In this document: piece after piece, positions 46,832-53,666 of the stretch | Position numbering within the stretch: the stretch's first letter is position 1 | How the letters are laid out: the number at the start of each line of letters is the position of its first letter | Source of the DNA: Opitutia bacterium | GTDB lineage: Bacteria > Verrucomicrobiota > Verrucomicrobiia > Opitutales > Opitutaceae | NCBI GenBank assembly: GCA_947474365.1 | Contig: CANJIU010000029.1 | Location: 24,733-88,732, forward strand | Reading direction: 5' to 3' | DNA: 64,000 bases | Translations under genes and position numbers: made by a program | The notes under the pieces: model-generated | What the model saw: the letters and a program-made list of their open reading frames with translations, nothing else | What the model was told of the DNA's origin: nothing | The model's database searches: none

Positions 46832-48451
46832 TTATCCCTTGGCCTTCCGTTTGCCCGGCGCGCCTTCGGGAATCTTGCCCACCTCGACGTCGTTCTTCTG
46901 CGCGGGGCCCGCGGTGCTGCGGCCGTCCCGCTTGTATTTCTCCAGCAGAGTTTTCAACTCCCGGACAATTTCCGGATGGTCGGCGAATTGGTTGCGCCGC
47001 TCACCGACGTCGTCGCGCACGTTGAAGAGTTCGCCGGGCAGCGAATTTTTCGCGTAGCCGCGTTCGTCCTTGAGCCATTGCGGTTCGCCCTTCGCGCCAT
47101 TGTCGTCGCCGGACGGTGCGTCGATCAGGACCCAGTCGCCCCGGCGGATGGCAAACTTGCCCGACGCGGCGTGGTGGACCGTGGCCTCGCGGAGTGGCCG
47201 GCCGGTCGTTTCGCCCAGCAGCGCGGGCAGGATGTTGACGCTGTCCTCGCCGGCGCTGGCGGGCAGCTTTGCGCCGAGCAGCGCCGCGACGGTCGCCATC
47301 AGATCCACGTGGCAAATTGTCTCGTTGCTCACCTTGCCGGGGGCGATCTTAACCGGCCAGCGGGCGAGAAACGGCACGCGGTGGCCGCCCTCCCAGATGT
47401 CGCGTTTGGCGCCGCGCAGTTCGCCCATGCTGTAGTGGGTGTATTCCCGCACACGATCATAGGCGCCCGGGTTCACTTCGCCGGTGATTTCGGGGCCGTT
47501 GTCGCTGGTGAAGATGACGAGCGTGTTGTCCGCGACACCCGTGCGCTGCAACGCGTCGAGCACCTGGCCGACCGTCCAGTCCGTCTGAAAAACGAAATCG
47601 CCGAAATCCCCGGCCTTGGTCTTCCCCTTGAACTCCGGTGCCGGAACGACCGGGTAGTGCGGCGACGTCAGCGTGAAATAGAGGAAGAACGGCTGGCCCG
47701 ACTTGGCGGCGGCCTCGACGTGCTTCACCGCATGCCGGGTCAGCTCCGGCAGGATGTTCACAAGCTTCCAGCCGGGCAGCATCGGGCCGGGGTGATTGTA
47801 ACCGTCCGCTCGTCCGGTGTCGCGCACCGAGGGCGTGCCGACGGTGCGATCGTTTTCGATGAAGCAATAGGGCGGGTAATTCGGCACGTCGGTGCCGAAG
47901 TAATGATCGAAGCCGCGCGTGGTCGGGCCATCGGCGATCGGCCGGGCGAAGTCGACGTTGCTGAGGGCATTTGCTGCGCTCGCCGGTGTGGCGCCGTCCT
48001 TGGTCGGCCACGTCATGCCAAGATGCCATTTGCCGATCGCCGCGGTGGTGTAGCCGTGTTGTTTGAGCAGCGCCGGCACGGTGAGCCGGTCGGCGGCGAT
48101 CAACGGCGCGCTCCACGGGCCGAGCACGCCGCGCTGCAGGCGCGTGCGCCACGAATAGCGACCGGTGAGAATCGCGTAGCGCGTGGGCGTGCACACGGAG
48201 GTCGGCGCATGTGAATCCGTGAAACGCATGCCCTGACCGGCGAGCCGGTCGAGATTGGGCGTGGGGATCTTCGAGCCCGCATTGTAACAGCCGAGGTCGC
48301 CGTAACCCAAATCATCGGCGAGGATGAAGACGATGTTGGGTTTGGTCGCGGTGGTGGCGGCTGCGACGCTCAGGGCGCTCGCCCCGAGTGAAGCGGCCAC
48401 GAGTGCGCGGCGGAAAAATGCGATCAGTCGGGAGTGGGCTCGGGTGCTCAC
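46832..48451 (-). CDS. S1-family sulfatase
   Basis: 539 aa starting with GTG at 48451, one base after the stop of the esterase gene (48453), so translation is probably coupled. Signal peptide about 1-31. Motifs: PNIVFILADDLGYGDLGCY, formylglycine C87-T-P-T-R91, IGKWHLGMTW, TSPHYPVVPAPEF and FTSDNGPEITGEV. All catalytic segments are present. Family members desulfate polysaccharides or small aryl sulfates in the periplasm. The C-terminus is Lys-rich (APGKRKAKG). Confidence 0.93.
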   Translation of the reverse strand: MSTRAHSRLIAFFRRALVAASLGASALSVAAATTATKPNIVFILADDLGYGDLGCYNAGSKIPTPNLDRLAGQGMRFTDSHAPTSVCTPTRYAILTGRYSWRTRLQRGVLGPWSAPLIAADRLTVPALLKQHGYTTAAIGKWHLGMTWPTKDGATPASAANALSNVDFARPIADGPTTRGFDHYFGTDVPNYPPYCFIENDRTVGTPSVRDTGRADGYNHPGPMLPGWKLVNILPELTRHAVKHVEAAAKSGQPFFLYFTLTSPHYPVVPAPEFKGKTKAGDFGDFVFQTDWTVGQVLDALQRTGVADNTLVIFTSDNGPEITGEVNPGAYDRVREYTHYSMGELRGAKRDIWEGGHRVPFLARWPVKIAPGKVSNETICHVDLMATVAALLGAKLPASAGEDSVNILPALLGETTGRPLREATVHHAASGKFAIRRGDWVLIDAPSGDDNGAKGEPQWLKDERGYAKNSLPGELFNVRDDVGERRNQFADHPEIVRELKTLLEKYKRDGRSTAGPAQKNDVEVGKIPEGAPGKRKAKG

Positions 48452-48452
48452 G

Positions 48453-49379
48453 TTACAGGGCTGGTTTTGCTCCGGGAGTGGTCAACGTTTTACGGAAAAA
48501 CGTCAGCGCGAGTTTCATCGTTTCATCAAATTGTGCGCCGTTCCAGAACGCGTGCGGGCCGCCTTCGATCTTCACGAGTTCCGCTTTCGCGCCAGCTTTC
48601 CGGTATTTCTCCAGCAGCAATTCCGACTGCGCCATCGGCACCAAGGCATCCTTCGTGCCGTGCAGCAACAGGACCGGAGCCGAGTCTTTCGTGACGTGGG
48701 TCACCGGCGAGATTAGCTTGGCGACGTCGGCGTCCAGCTTGCTGCGCTCGCCCAGGCGCGTCATGTCAGCCGGTGTGGCCATCGCCACGACCGCCTGCAC
48801 GCGGCTCGACACGCCCGCGTTGCCGCCGTCGCCCTCAAGCTTCGCCACCCGGTCGCTCGTGCCGAGCATCGCGACGAGGTGTCCGCCGGCCGATCCGCCG
48901 ATTGCGCCGATCTGGTCGGGATCGATGCCGTGCTTCGCGGCATTGGCGCGGACCCAGCGGACGGCCGCCTTGCAGTCCAGCACCGGGGCGGGGAACTCCA
49001 CCTCCGGCAGCAGGCGGTAGCCGATGCACGCCGCGGCGAAACCCTGCTCGGCGAGTGCGCCGGCGATGTGAGAAAAACGCGACTTGTCCCCGCTCCGCCA
49101 CCCGCCGCCGTGAATCACCACGATGCACGGGATTTTTCCGGCGGCCGTCCGCTTGGGCAGGTAAAGATCGAGCTTCACTTCCCGATCACCATATTTCGCA
49201 TACACGATGTCGCGCTCAACCTTCACGCTTTCGGGCAGCGCGCGGCGCAACGGCACGCCCTCCGGATCGGCGGCGCCCCGGCCCTTTTTCGGCGCGCCCT
49301 GGGCGAGGGCACCGGTGGATAGCAACGCGGTGAGCGCGAACGAGGCCAGCACGGCAGAAAGAACGAGGGGGCGGTTCAT
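48453..49379 (-). CDS. Secreted alpha/beta hydrolase (BD-FAE/esterase type)
   Basis: 308 aa from the ATG at 49379 with a signal peptide ending near ALAQ (residue 27). Oxyanion-hole motif HGGGW at 90-94, nucleophile elbow GGSAGGH at 161-167 with Ser163, an Asp in GTKDALVP and the catalytic His in GGPHAFW: the complete triad is present. It is related to xylan or pectin acetyl/feruloyl esterases. It should deacylate carbohydrate in the periplasm. First gene of the minus-strand run; the next gene begins one base after its stop. Paralogous in layout to 52658-53644. Confidence 0.9.
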   Translation of the reverse strand: MNRPLVLSAVLASFALTALLSTGALAQGAPKKGRGAADPEGVPLRRALPESVKVERDIVYAKYGDREVKLDLYLPKRTAAGKIPCIVVIHGGGWRSGDKSRFSHIAGALAEQGFAAACIGYRLLPEVEFPAPVLDCKAAVRWVRANAAKHGIDPDQIGAIGGSAGGHLVAMLGTSDRVAKLEGDGGNAGVSSRVQAVVAMATPADMTRLGERSKLDADVAKLISPVTHVTKDSAPVLLLHGTKDALVPMAQSELLLEKYRKAGAKAELVKIEGGPHAFWNGAQFDETMKLALTFFRKTLTTPGAKPAL

Positions 49380-49465
49380 CGGGAAGGGAAAGTACAGCGT
49401 GGCGGGAGCTTTGGCGAGAAAACCGAATTCCGGTGCAAGCGCTCGTTGGAAAGGGCGGTTCGTTC

Positions 49466-50713
49466 CTATATGTTCCAGAGCTTGGCGAGGGGAACGGCGA
49501 GAAACCGGGGATCGGACATCGGCAGCGTATTCGTGCCCGCGTAAAAAAGCACTCCGCCTTTGAAGTCCTTGTCGCATTGGTCGGCCAGGCGACGGAGGCC
49601 GTTTCCGTCGGACGTATTGACTGTGGCAGAGGCTTTGACCTCCACGCCCCACGTTTGGCGGCCGCGGGTCACGACGAGATCGACTTCGACCTGATCTTTG
49701 TCCCGGTAGTGCCAGAAGCGCAGATCGGGGTCGGTCCAGCCGGACTGGGCGACCAGTTGTTGGACCACGAAAGATTCGAGGAGATGACCGAAGCGATCGC
49801 GCCGGGTGTTCCAATCTTCCACCGTGAGACCGGCCAACGTTGCAGCGAGGCCGCTGTCGGGCAGATGGATCTTGGGGGCTTTTACGAGACGCTTGGACTC
49901 GTTGCGATGCCAGGCCGGGAGGCGGCGCACCAGAAAGAGCCGCTCCAGGATTGCCAGATAGTGATCCACAGTTTCCCGATCCAAGCCAAGTTCCTGGCTC
50001 AAGTTGGACGTGTTGAGCAATTCCGCGGTGCGCAAAGAGAGCAGTTCGAGGAGGCGGGCGACCTCGCCGGCATTCTTGACGCGCGCAATGTCCTGCAGGT
50101 CGCGCTCGATGAGCGTTCGCAGATAGGCGCGGTGCCATTGGCGAGCGCGCTCCGGCGTACGCGTCAGCGGCTCAGGATAGCCGCCGGCGACAAGCCGGGC
50201 CGCCAGGGTGGAGGAGGGTTCGCCGGATTCTCCTTTGATTTCGCCCTTTAGCTTGCCCGCGATCAGGGTGGAAAGAAATGCGCCGGCGACCCCGGCTTTT
50301 TCCGATTCGGTGAGCGGGTGGAGATGGATGAACTCAATCCGCCCAGCCAGCGAATCGCTCAGTTGGGGGAGGAGCAGGAGATCGGCTGACCCGGTGAGGA
50401 GAAAGCGACCGGGCCTTCGATCCCGGTCGACCGATCGCTTGATCGCACGAAAAAGGTCGGGAGCGCGTTGCACCTCATCGATTGTCACGGGATCCGGCAG
50501 GCTCGAAACGAAGCCGACCGGGTCGTCGCGGGCCGTGCTGAGCAGGGCTTGGTCATCAAGGCTGACATAGCTCCGTTCGGGAAATCCGCTTTGGGCCAGA
50601 GTGCTCTTGCCGCATTGACGGGGACCGATGATCGCGACCACGGGCGTATCGGCCAGCGCGGCGAGCAACGGGCGCTGAATCGGTCGGGAATAGCGGAATG
50701 GAGAAGCGTCCAA
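49466..50713 (-). CDS. AAA-family ATPase with DUF4143 domain
   Basis: 415 aa. Walker A GPRQCGKST at 30-38 and a Walker B-like segment DPVTIDEVQRAPDLF near 75-88. The C-terminal DUF4143 (about 190-400) contains VEVDLVVTRGRQTWGVEVKA, a PD-(D/E)xK nuclease-like core. Such two-domain proteins are abundant in bacteria, commonly in accessory regions, and have no settled function. The predicted start is TTG at 50713, and no ATG precedes the Walker A motif. The start codon itself falls inside the first unit of a 23-base tandem repeat. Cytoplasmic; not obviously linked to the carbohydrate genes. Confidence 0.88.
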   Translation of the reverse strand: MDASPFRYSRPIQRPLLAALADTPVVAIIGPRQCGKSTLAQSGFPERSYVSLDDQALLSTARDDPVGFVSSLPDPVTIDEVQRAPDLFRAIKRSVDRDRRPGRFLLTGSADLLLLPQLSDSLAGRIEFIHLHPLTESEKAGVAGAFLSTLIAGKLKGEIKGESGEPSSTLAARLVAGGYPEPLTRTPERARQWHRAYLRTLIERDLQDIARVKNAGEVARLLELLSLRTAELLNTSNLSQELGLDRETVDHYLAILERLFLVRRLPAWHRNESKRLVKAPKIHLPDSGLAATLAGLTVEDWNTRRDRFGHLLESFVVQQLVAQSGWTDPDLRFWHYRDKDQVEVDLVVTRGRQTWGVEVKASATVNTSDGNGLRRLADQCDKDFKGGVLFYAGTNTLPMSDPRFLAVPLAKLWNI

Positions 50714-50798
50714 TTGCGGGTTAGAGTGGCGTCCAGTTGTGGAATGTCAATTCGTCCAATTGTGGAGTACTGGTGCGTCTAATCTCGGTATGAGAGCG
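50707..50798. repeat. Four imperfect tandem repeats, period 23 bases
   Basis: CGTCCA (or CGTCTA in the fourth) recurs at 50707, 50730, 50753 and 50776, exactly 23 bases apart. Units 1 to 3 continue with a CA(A/G)TTG core, and units 2 and 3 share TTGTGGA. The array sits upstream of the DUF4143 ATPase start (50713, minus) and 147 bases before the gamma-glutamyltransferase start. The half-sites TCCA and TGGA make an imperfect dyad in each unit. Possible operator for a dimeric regulator, or the multi-repeat end of a lost IS21-type element. No spacer pattern of CRISPR type. Confidence 0.75.
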
Positions 50799-50944
50799 AT
50801 CGATGTGCCCGCATCTGCTGTCCGGGAACCGGTGGGGAAGACACTGGAGCACCGCTTTCGCTTCGGCGCTGCCCGCCCGCGGATTACCTCCGGGCGGAAA
50901 TGTCCGCTGGTTCCGCTTGATTGCCCGTCGCTCTCCGGACGTTA

Positions 50945-52594
50945 ATGCCGCCGTCGGTCCTCCCGCCCCGTCCCGTGTTTGATTCCGCTCCCCGCACCTA
51001 CACTCGCCGCGAAATCCTCGCCCTGACGGGCAAGGCCGTGGTCGCGGGCGCGCTCGCCCCGCAACTGGCGTTGGCGCGGGAGGAGCATTCGGCCGAGACG
51101 TTCGGGGCAGTCGTCGGCAACGTGGTGGCGGCCAAGATTGGCGAAAAAATTCTGCGCGAGGGCGGCAACGCCATCGATGCCGCCGTCGGCGCGGCGTTTG
51201 CCGCCTGCATTGCAGCGCCGAGCAGTTGTGGCATCGGCGGCTACGGCGGGCACGCCATGATCGCTCTCTCCGGAGGGAAAAAGATCACGGCGATCGACTT
51301 CAATTCCATCGCGCCCGCCGCCGCTCGTCCGGACATGTTCCCGCTCGATGCCAACGGACGCGGCCAGGGCAACGTGAATGTCCACGGCTGGCTGGCCGCC
51401 GGTGTCCCCGGGACCATCGCCGGCCTCGAACTCGCGCTCGGGCGGTACGGCACGCGTTCGTTGCGCGACGTCCTCGCGCCCGCCATCCAGCTCTGCGACG
51501 CGGGAACGCATGCTGCGCCGGTCAAGGGAATCGATGATCTGGCACGCGGTGATTCCGCCCCGGCCTCCCCCGGTGAGCGGGCGAAGCAGCGCACTCTTGC
51601 GCTCGGCCGTTTGCTCAAGACTTTGGCGGCGCGCAACACCACCGAGTCGTTCTACCGCGGTGACATCGCCGTGACCATTGCCCGGGCCTTCCAGCGTCAC
51701 GGTGGACTGGTCACCGTCGAGGACTTGGCCGCGTATCGCGCCCGCGAAGTCGAACCGCTGACGCTCGATTGGAACGGAGTGACGCTGCACACGGCGCCGT
51801 TGACGGCGACGGGGCTGCTCGTGCTTGAAGCGTGCTCGATTCTGAAAGCCCTCGATTGGACCCGCCTCTCCGAGCCGCAACGGCTTCATGCCAAGCTCGA
51901 GGCGTTGCGGATCGCCTGGGCCGACCGACTGCGGACGTTCGGCGATCCTGAGCACGTCAAAGTGCCGGTGGAGAAATTTCTGTCGCCGGCCTACGCCGGG
52001 GAAATGGCGGAGAAGGTGGCGACCGCGCTCCAGGAGCGGAAACCGGTGGCGCAGGAGGTCCGCGCCAGCCGGGCCGGAGGCACGATCAACCACTCCGCGA
52101 CGGATCGCCACGGCAACATGATGGCGGTCACGATTACCCACGGCGGCGGTTACGGGGCCAAGGTGGCGGTCGAGGAGTTGGGGTTGATCCTCGGCCACGG
52201 CATGTCGCGCTTCGATCCGCGTCCCGGACTGCCGAACTCGCCCGGTCCGCGCAAACGCCCCGTGGACAACATGTGCCCGACGATCGTCACGCGGGACGGC
52301 GTGCCCGTCTTTGCCGTTGGCGGGGCCGGGGGCACACGGATTCCCAACGGCGTCTACGAGGTGTTGCTGAATTACGCCGGGCTGGGTGCGCCGATCGAGG
52401 CCGCGCTGTCTGCGCCGCGGCTCGACACCAACGGCACGCTTCGTCTCAACGTGGAGAAAACGTCCCCGCGCTCGACCGATGCCTTTTTCCGGGAACTGGG
52501 TTACGAGGTTTCGCGCACCGGCAGCGCTTACATCAGCGCCGTGTCCTTCGATCCCAAGACGGGTCGGGCCACGGGCATGGCCCGCGGTGGCTAG
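50945..52594 (+). CDS. ggt: Gamma-glutamyltransferase family protein, Tat-exported
   Basis: 549 aa. The ATG at 50945 precedes a Tat signal (RREILAL at 21-27). N-terminal GGT pattern: GEKILREGGNAIDAAVGAAF and CGIGGYGGHAM. The autocatalytic nucleophile is Thr380 in GGTINHSATD, which should cleave the precursor into large and small subunits. PTIVTRDGVPVFAVGGAGGT follows the family layout. The canonical Ser-Ser pair before the conserved Met reads Asp-Asn (VDNMCPT). It may hydrolyse gamma-glutamyl compounds or related amides; exact substrate uncertain. The alpha/beta hydrolase gene follows after 63 bases. Confidence 0.9.
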   Translation: MPPSVLPPRPVFDSAPRTYTRREILALTGKAVVAGALAPQLALAREEHSAETFGAVVGNVVAAKIGEKILREGGNAIDAAVGAAFAACIAAPSSCGIGGYGGHAMIALSGGKKITAIDFNSIAPAAARPDMFPLDANGRGQGNVNVHGWLAAGVPGTIAGLELALGRYGTRSLRDVLAPAIQLCDAGTHAAPVKGIDDLARGDSAPASPGERAKQRTLALGRLLKTLAARNTTESFYRGDIAVTIARAFQRHGGLVTVEDLAAYRAREVEPLTLDWNGVTLHTAPLTATGLLVLEACSILKALDWTRLSEPQRLHAKLEALRIAWADRLRTFGDPEHVKVPVEKFLSPAYAGEMAEKVATALQERKPVAQEVRASRAGGTINHSATDRHGNMMAVTITHGGGYGAKVAVEELGLILGHGMSRFDPRPGLPNSPGPRKRPVDNMCPTIVTRDGVPVFAVGGAGGTRIPNGVYEVLLNYAGLGAPIEAALSAPRLDTNGTLRLNVEKTSPRSTDAFFRELGYEVSRTGSAYISAVSFDPKTGRATGMARGG

Positions 52595-52657
52595 CATCAG
52601 CGGCAACACCGTGGACAATTCCCGGGGTTCCGTTTCTCTCGTCGCCATCATCCGCGC

Positions 52658-53644
52658 ATGAAACCCCAACGTGTTCTCCCTGCCCTTTTCCTCGCCTGCG
52701 CCGTCCTCGGCCTGCCGGCCTTGGTCCCCGGTGCCGAAAAAACGAAGCAGGCTTCGAAGGCGAAGAAAGCCGCCGATCAAAATCCCCCGGTGGTGAAGCC
52801 CACGCTGGCCGAGGTGCGCTACGGGGCGCACGAACGACACGTGCTCGATTTCTGGAAAGCGGAAAGCCGGACCCCGACACCGCTCGTCTTTGTCATCCAC
52901 GGCGGCGGCTGGCAGGGCGGCGAAAAGGAACGGGTGAACAAGTTCGTGAGTGTCGAGGAACTCCTCGCGCAGGGCATCTCCGTCGTCGCGATCAACTATC
53001 GCTTCGTCAAGCAGGCCGAGGCGGAGGGCATCAAACCGCCGGTCAAGGCGCCGCTCCACGACGCCGCGCGCGCCCTGCAATTTGTCCGCAGCAAGGCGGC
53101 TGAGTGGAACATCGACAAGGCCCGCATCGGCGCTGCGGGCGGTTCGGCGGGCGCCTGCTCCAGTCTCTGGCTGGCGTTTCATGATGACCTGGCCGACCCA
53201 AGGAGCAGCGATCCCATCGCCCGTGAGTCGACCCGGCTCTGGTGCGCCGCGGTGACCGTTGCCCAGACTTCCCTCGACCCGCAGCAGATGAAAGCGTGGA
53301 CCCCGAACAGCAAGTACGGCGGCCACGCGTTCGGTCTCGCGACGTTCGACAAGTTCCTCGCCGAGCGTGAAACGATTCTGCCGTGGATCGCCGAATATTC
53401 GCCGTACGCGCTCGTCACCCGCGACGACCCGCCGGTTTATCTCATCTATCCCACTCCGCCCGCGCTGGGTCAGGATCAGAAAGACCCCACGCACACGGCC
53501 AACTTTGGCGTGAAACTCCAGGAGCATTGCGCCGCCACGAACGTGCCCTGCGAGCTCCGGTATCCCGGCGCGCCCAACGCCCCGCACGCCACCGCGCAAG
53601 AGTACCTGGTCGCCACGTTGAAAGCCCCCGCCGCCCGCCGCTGA
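52658..53644 (+). CDS. Secreted alpha/beta hydrolase (esterase type)
   Basis: 328 aa with a signal peptide (1-26), then a lysine-rich tract (28-40). HGGGW at 81-85 and nucleophile elbow GGSAGA with Ser163. The C-terminal catalytic Asp and His are less obvious (a His in APHATAQEYL near 310-320). It is related to the esterase at 48453-49379 but not a close copy. Likely periplasmic carbohydrate or ester hydrolase. It is convergent with TonB receptor 4; stops are 22 bases apart. Confidence 0.87.
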   Translation: MKPQRVLPALFLACAVLGLPALVPGAEKTKQASKAKKAADQNPPVVKPTLAEVRYGAHERHVLDFWKAESRTPTPLVFVIHGGGWQGGEKERVNKFVSVEELLAQGISVVAINYRFVKQAEAEGIKPPVKAPLHDAARALQFVRSKAAEWNIDKARIGAAGGSAGACSSLWLAFHDDLADPRSSDPIARESTRLWCAAVTVAQTSLDPQQMKAWTPNSKYGGHAFGLATFDKFLAERETILPWIAEYSPYALVTRDDPPVYLIYPTPPALGQDQKDPTHTANFGVKLQEHCAATNVPCELRYPGAPNAPHATAQEYLVATLKAPAARR

Positions 53645-53666
53645 AACCAGGACGCACCGGCTCTGC

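Noticed and set aside
50707..50798. CRISPR array
   Set aside because: The 23-base units are contiguous and divergent with only a short shared core, there are no unique spacers between identical repeats, and no cas genes are present.
50942..53599. Minus-strand open frame of 885 codons
   Set aside because: Antisense to the gamma-glutamyltransferase and esterase genes, both with intact catalytic motifs.
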